Origin: Sulfurospirillum multivorans DSM 12446
GTDB taxonomy: Bacteria; Campylobacterota; Campylobacteria; Campylobacterales; Sulfurospirillaceae
NCBI RefSeq assembly: GCF_000568815.1
Contig: NZ_CP007201.1
Location: 1,364,001-1,428,000 of the forward strand
Length of the DNA: 64,000 bases
Direction: 5' to 3'
A program made the position numbers and the translations under genes. Position 1 is the stretch's first letter. Each line of letters opens with the position of its first letter. Shown in pieces: positions 32,105 to 42,466 of the stretch. The notes below the pieces were generated by a model. That model was not told the DNA's origin. It searched no databases and saw nothing but the letters and a program-made list of their open reading frames with translations.

Positions 32105-34658
32105 AAAGCTCAAACGGAGCTTCTAGGGTTCGTTTGATGATATTCATCGGCGTCTTGAGTGTGTCTAAAATGAGATGCGTCTCAATCTTTGGATCGCTCA
32201 GAGAGCCTGTGACATCGACATTGGTCGCAATCCGCTTATCTTCCCCTAAAATAATGCCACCCACGATCGGAATCATATCAATCGCGTTACTAAAGCTTTT
32301 GAGCGTCTTGATTTGGAGTTGAAGATTGAGGGTGTCTTTCGCCAAATCCACTCGTCCTTTGCCTAAAATGTCGGCACTTTTACCTCTGAGTTGAAGATCT
32401 GTAATGTTCATCGCCTCTTTAGTTTGGTTAAATTCCACATAGCCATTGTCCACAAAATAGCCCTCTTGATTAAAGCTAGGGTCACTAAAAACAAGCAGCG
32501 AAGGGATGGTGTTGATCGTTGCCATCAGGTTATTGAAAAATTTCAGATCTTTGATGTAGGTTTGGTGCATAATGAACGTGCCTTTCATTGTGTCCGCATC
32601 GGTACCATCAATGTTGAGTGAAAAATCGCCTTTATGAAAGTAGCGTTTGTTAAACAGCGCATTGATCATATCAGCATCAAGCGCCGTTCCATTGATACCA
32701 AGATTGCCCTTGCGTGTTTCATATTCAAATGTCGATTTGCCTCGCTTGGAAGTAAGGTGAAGCTTGTCTTTGAACAGATTCATCGTATAGCGCTCGCTCA
32801 GAAGTGTTTTGTTGCTTTCCATGTCAATAAAAGAGGAGTTTTCGCCAAAAAGAGTCACTTTAATGGGAATATCCAACGGCGCATCATTGTGGGGTATTGA
32901 GATGTTAAGATCTTTTACATGTAAGGTTATCTCTTTGTCCAAATGAAGCGAAAGTTTCGTGTTGGTGGTGCTTGCATCGAGTGTTTTCGTATTGGTCGTG
33001 AGGGCTATATCAAAATTTTGTACAGGCTCACCGTTGTCTAAAAGTGGGGTGGTAACGTTTTGGAGATTGATCTTGGCATCAAAATCTTCAAACGTTTTGG
33101 TTTGGACACTCACAGAGCCTTCAGTGAGATTGGCATCGTGCATCAAAGGTGAAAAAGGAGCGATTTTGGTAAGGTTGCTAAAGAGAAATTGGTTATTCTC
33201 TTTGGAAAATAACAGTGTGGCATCAAGGCTGGGGAGCGTCATTTTAGTGATGTTGTTTTCAATTGCAAATGAAGCGTTAAGATCAGGAAGATTGGCAATG
33301 TTTAGAAGCTGGGTACCGCTAAAATCAAGCAACAAGGCATTGATATCGACCAATCCATCAAAGCGACTCTTCCTTGCATCAAAGAGTCCTGTGGCGTTAA
33401 TATCAAACAGATTTTTATACCGTAAATTTGTATTTTCAAGGGTGATTTTAAAATTATCAAGCCGAATCTCACCATAATTGGTGGACATAGGAACACCGCT
33501 GAGCGTAAAGTCACTTGGGGAGAGTTTAAAGGTTCCTGAGGCATTAAGGTCGTACGGTAAAAAACGAATGTTAAGTTTTATATTTGCATCCGTTTTACCC
33601 GAAGTTTGGGTAATGGGCACATCGATTTTAAACGCATGTAAAATATTATGTATGGGCGCATCGAGTTTGGATGTGGCGTTTAGATCAACAATGATTCCTG
33701 TACCTTTGTTGATCAAATTATAGATAAACACATCGGCTTTTTCAATGGGGCGTTTTTCATAGGTGGGCTCATGAATGTCAAACAGGAGTTTATCCTCTTT
33801 AAATTCGATGCCGACTTCTTTAACAAACCCAGGCGTCACATTGGGTGCAAAAGTGACGGTTGCATTTTTCACCGTTGCTGCCGCGTGGAGTTGCATTGGA
33901 TAATAATCCAGCGTTTCTATATCGAACTTGCCTTCAATGAAATGGAGAAGATACGATTCGCCGACGATGTTTTTATCGATCCAGTCTTTGGCTATCGGGT
34001 CTAGCTCAACCTGTGTGACCACAAAATCCATCAGATCTTTAAGCTCTTTATTGGTAAAAGGTTCGCTTTGGAGATGATAGGTTAAAAGGGTCTCTTTAAG
34101 ATCCAAAAGGGCAATGCCTTTGAGCCCAAATGTCTCAAAATTGCCTTCAAACGTATGGTTTTTGGTCTTAAAATCCATACGCGCTTTTCCGTTTACATGT
34201 AAAGCATAATCTTTCAAAAATGCCTCTTGAATCTCAACCTCGATATTCCACTTCTCAATAGGCGTGATGATCAGATTGACACTTAAATGTTTGCTGTCAA
34301 ATTTAAAGGTGCTCTCTTCGTAATGCAAGGAGAGCGTTTCATTGGCATAATGGATCAGCTCAATGCTGATTTTACTAAAAAATTGGTTCAAATAGGGGAA
34401 GTTTTTAATAAGTTGTGCAATCTCTTCAATCGACGTATCCGTCTGTGTCTCTTTTTGAATATCAAGAGTTTGGATACTAACAATCAATTTTTTATCTAGT
34501 TTAATATATAATTGATCAATTTTTATCGTCGGTAAGCTTATTTTATCGATCGAAATGCCATTTATTAGGGTTGCCATTAATGCTACGAAAAAAAGAACCA
34601 TGAACAGTAAAAATATCCAGATCTTCCTAATCGTATGTGATGTTGCTTTCATAATCAT
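32097..34658 (-). CDS. AsmA/YhdP-like DUF3971 envelope protein
   Basis: An 853-residue protein with one N-terminal membrane helix (IWIFLLFMVLFFVALMATLI) and a long periplasmic part made of repeated beta-strands, as in AsmA-like/YhdP proteins now thought to bridge inner and outer membranes for phospholipid transport. The C-terminal AsmA-like region is visible (VEFNQTKEAMNITDLQLRG, DILGKGRVDLAKDTLNLQLQ, VDVTGSLSDPKIETH). It starts at ATG 34658 or ATG 34652. Its 5' end overlaps the divergent mltG gene by about 59 bases, an unusual head-to-head overlap. Two palindrome copies (32915, 34193), both Leu-His-Val. Confidence 0.85.
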   Translation of the reverse strand: MIMKATSHTIRKIWIFLLFMVLFFVALMATLINGISIDKISLPTIKIDQLYIKLDKKLIVSIQTLDIQKETQTDTSIEEIAQLIKNFPYLNQFFSKISIELIHYANETLSLHYEESTFKFDSKHLSVNLIITPIEKWNIEVEIQEAFLKDYALHVNGKARMDFKTKNHTFEGNFETFGLKGIALLDLKETLLTYHLQSEPFTNKELKDLMDFVVTQVELDPIAKDWIDKNIVGESYLLHFIEGKFDIETLDYYPMQLHAAATVKNATVTFAPNVTPGFVKEVGIEFKEDKLLFDIHEPTYEKRPIEKADVFIYNLINKGTGIIVDLNATSKLDAPIHNILHAFKIDVPITQTSGKTDANIKLNIRFLPYDLNASGTFKLSPSDFTLSGVPMSTNYGEIRLDNFKITLENTNLRYKNLFDINATGLFDARKSRFDGLVDINALLLDFSGTQLLNIANLPDLNASFAIENNITKMTLPSLDATLLFSKENNQFLFSNLTKIAPFSPLMHDANLTEGSVSVQTKTFEDFDAKINLQNVTTPLLDNGEPVQNFDIALTTNTKTLDASTTNTKLSLHLDKEITLHVKDLNISIPHNDAPLDIPIKVTLFGENSSFIDMESNKTLLSERYTMNLFKDKLHLTSKRGKSTFEYETRKGNLGINGTALDADMINALFNKRYFHKGDFSLNIDGTDADTMKGTFIMHQTYIKDLKFFNNLMATINTIPSLLVFSDPSFNQEGYFVDNGYVEFNQTKEAMNITDLQLRGKSADILGKGRVDLAKDTLNLQLQIKTLKSFSNAIDMIPIVGGIILGEDKRIATNVDVTGSLSDPKIETHLILDTLKTPMNIIKRTLEAPFELFK

Positions 34659-35538
34659 CTATTCACTTCTCTTTCACTTGAGCAGACCCATGGTTTCAAG
34701 CTCGGTTGCGTTTGTGCCACAAGGCTCAATAAGCCAAATTATATCATATATGGTTGATAAAAATTTTGACCTCCACGAGAAGGTCGATAAATACATGCTC
34801 TGGATGATTGGCAAGCCTCAATCGGGTTGGGTGAACATCAACCAAAGCCCACTGACACGGGGTGACTTCCTCTACAAGCTATCACACGCAAAGGCACCGC
34901 TTAAGGTGATTACCTATATTCCCGGTGAAACCAAAGAGCTTCTGTTTGTTCAGATCGCTTTGGCATTTGATCTCTCTTACGAAAAACTGATGCAAGAGTA
35001 TGCCCTTGCCACACCGTATGTGGATGGATTTATCGTGCCTGAGACGTATTATATTCCTGTGGGGATTAGCGAAAAGCATTTGGTGCATTTTTTACTCGCG
35101 CATGCTAAAAAGTACCACAAAGATGTGTTTGAGAAGATCTTTGGCGAATTTAATGAAACAAAGTGGCAAAAATTTATCGTGATTGCTTCGATCATTCAAA
35201 AAGAGGCGGCCAATACGGATGAGATGGCTCTGGTATCCTCAGTGATCTACAATCGTTTGAAAAAAGATATGAAGCTTCAGATGGATGGCACGCTCAATTA
35301 CGGGCAGTATTCGCATCTGAAAATTACCCCTCAGCGCATTCGCGAAGACACGTCACCCTATAACACGTACATGTACAAAGGGCTACCGCCCAATCCCGTG
35401 TGTAGTGTGAGTAAAGAGGCGATATTTGCCGCTATTTTTCCAAAAACAACCAATTATCTCTATTTTGTTAAAAATAAGAACGGAACGCATACGTTTTCCC
35501 AAAATTATGAGACGCATTTGGAAAATATAAAAAATTAA
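34600..35538 (+). CDS. mltG: Endolytic murein transglycosylase MltG
   Basis: A 312-residue membrane-anchored lytic transglycosylase thought to end glycan-strand elongation. The ATG at 34600 gives a short N-terminus and one membrane helix (IQIFLIVCDVAFIIIYSLLF). A LysM-like segment then leads to the YceG domain: PETYYIPVG, VIASIIQKEAANTDEM with the presumed catalytic Glu, VSSVIYNRLKKDMKLQMDGT and TYMYKGLPPNPVCS. The 5' end overlaps the divergent AsmA-like gene, so either start may in fact be shorter. In other bacteria the gene sits beside tmk or holB; not so here. Confidence 0.92.
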   Translation: MNSKNIQIFLIVCDVAFIIIYSLLFHLSRPMVSSSVAFVPQGSISQIISYMVDKNFDLHEKVDKYMLWMIGKPQSGWVNINQSPLTRGDFLYKLSHAKAPLKVITYIPGETKELLFVQIALAFDLSYEKLMQEYALATPYVDGFIVPETYYIPVGISEKHLVHFLLAHAKKYHKDVFEKIFGEFNETKWQKFIVIASIIQKEAANTDEMALVSSVIYNRLKKDMKLQMDGTLNYGQYSHLKITPQRIREDTSPYNTYMYKGLPPNPVCSVSKEAIFAAIFPKTTNYLYFVKNKNGTHTFSQNYETHLENIKN

Positions 35539-35574
35539 TAACCTTTATTTAATAAAGCGAAATAAAGAAACTAA

Positions 35575-37857
<2,283 letters not shown>

Positions 37858-37865
37858 TTTTTTGA

Positions 37866-37877
37866 TTTACATGTAAA
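37866..37877. repeat. TTTACATGTAAA palindrome between icd and mdh
   Basis: Perfect copy in the 32-base gap, ending just before the mdh ribosome binding site (AAGGAG). It is the only copy within an otherwise tight metabolic operon. Confidence 0.9.
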
Positions 37878-37889
37878 GAAGGAGTCTCT

Positions 37890-38840
37890 TTGTCACAAGG
37901 GAAAAAAGTTTCGATTATTGGTGCAGGAAATGTCGGTGCAACGGTCTGTTATTGGCTTGCGATGCGCAAACATTGTCGTGAAATTGTGATGATAGACCGT
38001 TATGAGGGTCTTGCCCAAGGCAAGGCTCTCGACATCCTCCAAGCGACCAGTCCTGAGGGGAGCCATACGCAAATTTCAAGCTCTTCTGATTATCACTCGA
38101 TTGCCAACAGTAACATTGTGGTTATCACAGCAGGAAGTCCCAGAAAACCTGGTATGAGCCGAGACGATCTTTTGATGATTAATGCGAACATTACCAAAGA
38201 GATCATTGAAAAAATCACACACTACGCTCCCAATGCCATCATCATTATTGTCTCCAATCCACTGGATGCCATGACCTATGTTGCACTAAAAGTAGGGCAT
38301 TATGCACGCAATCGTGTCATTGGTATGGCGGGAATTTTAGACAGTTCCAGAATGGAAACCTTTATCTCTCAAAAGCTTGGATTTGGTTATGGGCAGGTGA
38401 CGGCAAGTGTGATGGGTGGACATGGTGATGACATGGTTCCACTTCCTCGTTACTCTTCCGTTAATGGTGTGGCGCTTACCGATTTACTCACTGATGTGGA
38501 AATTGAAGAAATTATTGAAAAAACACGTCATGGCGGAGCAGAGATTGTGAGCTATATGGGAACATCTGGGTATTATGCGCCTGCAAATTCTACGGTTAAG
38601 ATGATCGAAGCCATTTTGAGTGACTCTCGCTCCATTTTCCCCTGTGCTGTTTTGTTAGAAGGCGAGTACGGTTACCATGACACGGTAAACGGTGTACCCG
38701 TTGTTTTGGGCGCTAATGGTGTGGAACAAATCGTTGAATTACCCCTCAATGAACATGAGAAAAAGCAATTTTCAAAGAGTGTCGAATCGGTCAATAAATT
38801 ATTAGAAACATTGCATAAAAGTGAGTTTTTTGTTCAGTAG
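37890..38840 (+). CDS. mdh: Malate dehydrogenase
   Basis: A 316-residue NAD-dependent malate dehydrogenase of the LDH-like type (malate and oxaloacetate). TTG start after AAGGAGTCTC. Seen: the dinucleotide motif IIGAGNVGATVCYWL, VITAGSPRKPGMSRDDLL (the substrate-loop Arg pair), IIIVSNPLDAMTYVAL, and the catalytic His region MGGHGDDMVPLPRY. In Campylobacter jejuni, to my knowledge, the next gene is sucC; here an 8.4 kb set of accessory genes intervenes. Confidence 0.95.
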   Translation: MSQGKKVSIIGAGNVGATVCYWLAMRKHCREIVMIDRYEGLAQGKALDILQATSPEGSHTQISSSSDYHSIANSNIVVITAGSPRKPGMSRDDLLMINANITKEIIEKITHYAPNAIIIIVSNPLDAMTYVALKVGHYARNRVIGMAGILDSSRMETFISQKLGFGYGQVTASVMGGHGDDMVPLPRYSSVNGVALTDLLTDVEIEEIIEKTRHGGAEIVSYMGTSGYYAPANSTVKMIEAILSDSRSIFPCAVLLEGEYGYHDTVNGVPVVLGANGVEQIVELPLNEHEKKQFSKSVESVNKLLETLHKSEFFVQ

Positions 38841-38954
38841 ATGTGTTTTTTAGAAACATTTCTATTTTTTAAACTTTATATGTAAGGAATTTGAGAGAAA
38901 GTTAAGAGAAAAATTTTTTACAGTCTAAAAAATAGCATACAAAAAGGGTTTTCT

Positions 38955-39629
38955 TTGACAAATGCACTCTCTTGTAAACAAATGCTTTTCGTAGAAGATG
39001 ATGAAGAATTATCTTACATGATGATACCCATCTTCAAAGTCTGTGTTAAAGAAGTCTTTTATGCTTCGACATTAGAACAAGCACTTACACTATATCATAA
39101 TCAATCAATTGACCTTATTTTTACTGATATTCATCTTCATAATGAAAATGGACTTGATTTTGTTAAACAAGTAAGAAAAAGTAATGAAGAAATTCCTATA
39201 GTCGTTTTAAGCGGCTATAAAGATGAAACATTACTTTTAAAAGCGATTCCTCTTGGTTTAACTGATTATTTAATCAAACCAGTGAATTACACACAACTGA
39301 CACTAGCATTTGAAAAATGTCTTTCAAAATTTTCTAAATCTTCAAGTCAAAGTATCCCATTAAGTAATGGTTTTTTCTATTACAGTGAGGAACAAGTACT
39401 CTTTAAAGATGGGCAATATTATGAACTCAAAAAAAAAGAGATTCTTTTTATGGAGTTATTGAGAAAAAATAAGAATCGCTTGATTACTAAAGATATGATT
39501 CAAGTATCGGTTTGGGAAAATGAAGATATGAGTGATGCAGCTTTATATAATTTTATTATGCGGATTCGTCATCGCTTTGGAAAAGATTTTGTTCATATGG
39601 TTTCAAATTTGGGGTACCGTTTGGGATAA
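38955..39629 (+). CDS. OmpR-type two-component response regulator
   Basis: A 224-residue regulator. The receiver domain has the acidic pocket VEDDEELS (Glu14-Asp16), phospho-acceptor Asp58 (LIFTDIH), the Ser/Thr switch (VVLSGY) and Lys105-like VNYT region (LIKPVNYTQL). The C-terminal winged helix reads YYELKKKEILFMELLRKN through LYNFIMRIRHRFGKDFVHMVSNLGYRLG. TTG start at 38955. Its end overlaps the convergent histidine kinase gene by 74 bases. Local DNA is more AT-rich than the flanking icd-mdh genes. Probable partner of that kinase, controlling the transport and oxidase genes that follow. Confidence 0.88.
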   Translation: MTNALSCKQMLFVEDDEELSYMMIPIFKVCVKEVFYASTLEQALTLYHNQSIDLIFTDIHLHNENGLDFVKQVRKSNEEIPIVVLSGYKDETLLLKAIPLGLTDYLIKPVNYTQLTLAFEKCLSKFSKSSSQSIPLSNGFFYYSEEQVLFKDGQYYELKKKEILFMELLRKNKNRLITKDMIQVSVWENEDMSDAALYNFIMRIRHRFGKDFVHMVSNLGYRLG

Positions 39630-41181
39630 AAGAAATCTTTACATTTAAGCCATTAGGTATCGTATTATAGAGTATTTTTCCACCATGTTTTTTTACTAAC
39701 TCAATACACATATAAATGCCTAATCCCATATCGGACTCGTTAGTTAACGAAGGCATACCTCCAGCATTATCAAAAATATCAATTTCATCGTGAGAAAAAA
39801 TAATTTTAAAATAGGGCAGTTTAACGTTGTTTTTCAAAGCTGCATTAATAGTATTATCAATAAGATTTAGCCAAACGTGTACCCATTGGTTTCTAATACC
39901 TATCATTTTGTGATGATTTTTGCCTTCAATTATAAAGGTCAAATGGCTTCTTTGTATTTTTGGTTCGAGGATACCTCTTGCATGGTTTACAGTTTCAATC
40001 AATAAAAATTCTTCGATATTTTTAGAGGGTTTATAAAATTCCAAAAAATCTTGCATCGTATTAGACATAAAATCAAGTAACTTTCCTATCTCTTCAGACT
40101 GATTTGTAATAAAGGCTCTATCAATTGGTTGATTGTTTTTGAGTTGAACCAATGTAAAAAGATTAAGCGCGCCGATTTTGGCTAATATACCTCGCCATTG
40201 GTGCGATATATTGGCAATAATCCTACCAATCTCGGCTTCTTTAGAGGCTTGAAAAAGTTTGTTTTGAATAGCTTGACTTTTTGCAACTTCTTGTGCAATT
40301 TTTTTTCTTAAGTAAGTATTCCATAGGACAAATGTGGTCAGAACAAAAAAGAAGAGAACGATTCCTAAAATAATGTATTGAATCACATGTTTACTAATAC
40401 CTTTTTCGATAACAATGGAAATATGTTTGTTTACAATAAGTTCTTTCTCTTCCATACTGATGGTTGCGATGGCTTTATTGAGAAGGCTTAAAAGCAATGT
40501 TTCATTATTCGTAATGGAGAGTCGAATGGTATTTTCATGGTATTCAAGATTCCCAGAAATTTTAAGATTGAATAGCCTCTCTTTCTTAATAGCATAGGCA
40601 GCAGCAATCATAGGGTAGATTGTCATATCAGCTTTTTGCATAGAGACCATATTAAGAGCTTCTTCTTTATTACCTACAGGAATAACTGCTAAATTGATGT
40701 ATTCTTTATTGATACGTGAAAATAAATCGGAAATGATTGGGATAACGATACTTTGATCCGTTAATGTGGACAAATTTTCAATATAAGCGTGATCTTCTCG
40801 CGTAATGATGACATTAGGTTCTGTAAAGAGTGGTTCCGAAAAGAGTAACCATTTGTTGTCTTCTTCTGAGGGTGACATAAATGTTAAGATATCACATTGA
40901 CCGGATTTAGCAAGTTTTAGACTATCTTCCCATGTCAGTACGTGCTTAACTTCTAAAGAAAAGCCTATACGCTTAGCAATTTTATAAATCAAATCAGCTG
41001 TGATGCCCTTGTAAATTCCATCGGGAGTAATTTCTTCAAATGGAGCAGATCTCGGGTCAACACATAGTTTAAAAATTTTTTTTTCTTGAAGATAATGAAA
41101 TTCATCGTTTGTAAGCAAAAGAGATGATCCTGCATTTACATATAAACAAAATAGAAACATGTAAAGAAAAAATTTGAACAT
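39556..41181 (-). CDS. Sensor histidine kinase with periplasmic solute-binding domain
   Basis: A 541-residue kinase. After a signal sequence, residues about 30-255 form a SBP_bac_3 domain (FKLCVDPRSAPFEEITPDG, KGITADLIYKIAKRIGF), so it probably senses a small solute in the periplasm directly. One membrane helix follows (about 268-288), then a dimerisation domain with phospho-acceptor His327 in ISHQWRGILAKIGAL, and an ATPase domain with NLIDNTINAALKN, DIFDNAGGMP and MGLGIYMCIELVKKHGGK. The last 24 residues, after ISFIPNG, are encoded opposite the end of the response regulator gene and look like read-through sequence. Divergent from the TAXI gene. Confidence 0.9.
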   Translation of the reverse strand: MFKFFLYMFLFCLYVNAGSSLLLTNDEFHYLQEKKIFKLCVDPRSAPFEEITPDGIYKGITADLIYKIAKRIGFSLEVKHVLTWEDSLKLAKSGQCDILTFMSPSEEDNKWLLFSEPLFTEPNVIITREDHAYIENLSTLTDQSIVIPIISDLFSRINKEYINLAVIPVGNKEEALNMVSMQKADMTIYPMIAAAYAIKKERLFNLKISGNLEYHENTIRLSITNNETLLLSLLNKAIATISMEEKELIVNKHISIVIEKGISKHVIQYIILGIVLFFFVLTTFVLWNTYLRKKIAQEVAKSQAIQNKLFQASKEAEIGRIIANISHQWRGILAKIGALNLFTLVQLKNNQPIDRAFITNQSEEIGKLLDFMSNTMQDFLEFYKPSKNIEEFLLIETVNHARGILEPKIQRSHLTFIIEGKNHHKMIGIRNQWVHVWLNLIDNTINAALKNNVKLPYFKIIFSHDEIDIFDNAGGMPSLTNESDMGLGIYMCIELVKKHGGKILYNTIPNGLNVKISFIPNGTPNLKPYEQNLFQSDDESA

Positions 41182-41287
41182 CTACACTATCCTCTAAAAT
41201 TTTTCAAGCCATATTTATTATAACATCTTCATCTATTTGTTTACTAATGCAACATCTATTTAGAAACTTTTTTTCATTGTTCTATTT

Positions 41288-41319
41288 TTGGCATAAAATG
41301 GCCAAGAGAATTTTATAAT
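41288..41319 (+). promoter_or_regulatory. Inverted repeat and -10 box upstream of the TAXI gene
   Basis: TTGGC-N8-GCCAA (41288-41305) is followed eight bases later by a consensus -10 TATAAT (41314-41319), 27 bases before the TAXI start. The repeat occupies the -35 region, a natural place for the response regulator or another factor to act. Confidence 0.35.
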
Positions 41320-41345
41320 CCATTCTAGACAATGGGAGCAAAGAT

Positions 41346-42359
41346 ATGATTTTAAAGTTTTTATGCACATTTCTATTATTGATATTATCTTTAACCACTA
41401 TCCTCCAAGCCTCTATTAATCCAAAAAAATATGTTATCGCTACTGCTAGTACTGGAGGAACATTTTATCCTGTAGGTGTTGGGCTTGCAAAGCTTTTATC
41501 TTTAAAGTTAAATGAGAAAGAGAGTATGTCTTTTTTAGCAATTAGCAGTGACGGAAGTTTTGATAACGTTAGAATGTTAGAGAATAAAGAGGTGAATTTT
41601 GCAATGATTCAAGGACTTTGTGGCATGATGGCATGGAATGGTACACATGTTTATCATAATAAACCCTACAAAAATCTTCGTTCAGTATCTTTGTTATGGC
41701 AAAATGTAGAACACTTTATGGTACGGAAAGAAATTGCTACCACAGGTAACATACTTGATCTAAAAAACCTCTATGGTCAAAATTTTTCGATGGCAGAAAA
41801 TGATTCTGGTAGTAAAGTTTCAGCTGAAATTATAATGGATACATTAGGGATAGATTATACCAAAATGAATTTGTACTATTTCGGGTATAATCAAAGTGCA
41901 GTTGCATTACAACAAGGTAAAATCAAAGGTATGAATACTCCAGCAGGAGCACCTGTTGCTGCTGTGACATCAGTGTGCAATGCAATGGGTCCACTCAAAG
42001 TATCTTTGTTGGAATTTAGTGATATAGATTTAGAAAAGATTCAAAAACAATTCCCCATTTGGAAACGTTATGTTATCAAAGCGAACACCTATCCTAGGCA
42101 AACCAAAGATATTAATACGATTGCTCAATCTAATCTTCTCATTACCGATGTTGATACTCCTGAGGATATTGTCTACCTTGTGACGAAGACATTATACGAG
42201 AATCTCTCTTTTTTTAATTCTGTTAATAAAGGCACCATCTCTCTTTCACTCCAAAATGCCATAGATGGACTCAATATTCCTTTACACAAGGGAGCTATTC
42301 GTTACTATCAAGAAATGGGTATCACGATACCTTCCCATCTTTTACATGTAAGCCCATAG
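41346..42359 (+). CDS. TAXI-family periplasmic solute-binding protein
   Basis: A 337-residue extracytoplasmic binding protein of the TAXI (TRAP-associated extracytoplasmic immunogenic) family. A signal peptide (FLCTFLLLILSLTTILQAS) precedes KKYVIATASTGGTFYPVGVGLAKLL, the family hallmark. Then come SDGSFDNVRMLENKEVNFAMIQ and the loop LAENDSGS-like SMAENDSGSKVSAEIIM. In classical systems TAXI proteins pair with a fused TRAP DctQM permease; none is here, and the next gene is a DASS-type permease. One palindrome copy (42342) gives Leu-His-Val at the C-terminus. Likely regulated by the adjacent two-component system. Substrate probably an organic anion, by inference only. Confidence 0.9.
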   Translation: MILKFLCTFLLLILSLTTILQASINPKKYVIATASTGGTFYPVGVGLAKLLSLKLNEKESMSFLAISSDGSFDNVRMLENKEVNFAMIQGLCGMMAWNGTHVYHNKPYKNLRSVSLLWQNVEHFMVRKEIATTGNILDLKNLYGQNFSMAENDSGSKVSAEIIMDTLGIDYTKMNLYYFGYNQSAVALQQGKIKGMNTPAGAPVAAVTSVCNAMGPLKVSLLEFSDIDLEKIQKQFPIWKRYVIKANTYPRQTKDINTIAQSNLLITDVDTPEDIVYLVTKTLYENLSFFNSVNKGTISLSLQNAIDGLNIPLHKGAIRYYQEMGITIPSHLLHVSP

Positions 42360-42466
42360 TCTCTTAGAATTCTCTCAAAAAAATGCTTTCTACACTCTTT
42401 TTTTAAGAGATTGTTGATAGAGCAAAACAGTAAACTTTCCTTAGATAAAATTTAACGTAGGAGGTT

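Noticed and set aside
35543-35557. CTTTATT-T-AATAAAG palindrome between mltG and icd
   Set aside because: Loop of one base and pure A/T stem make a terminator or operator claim weak.
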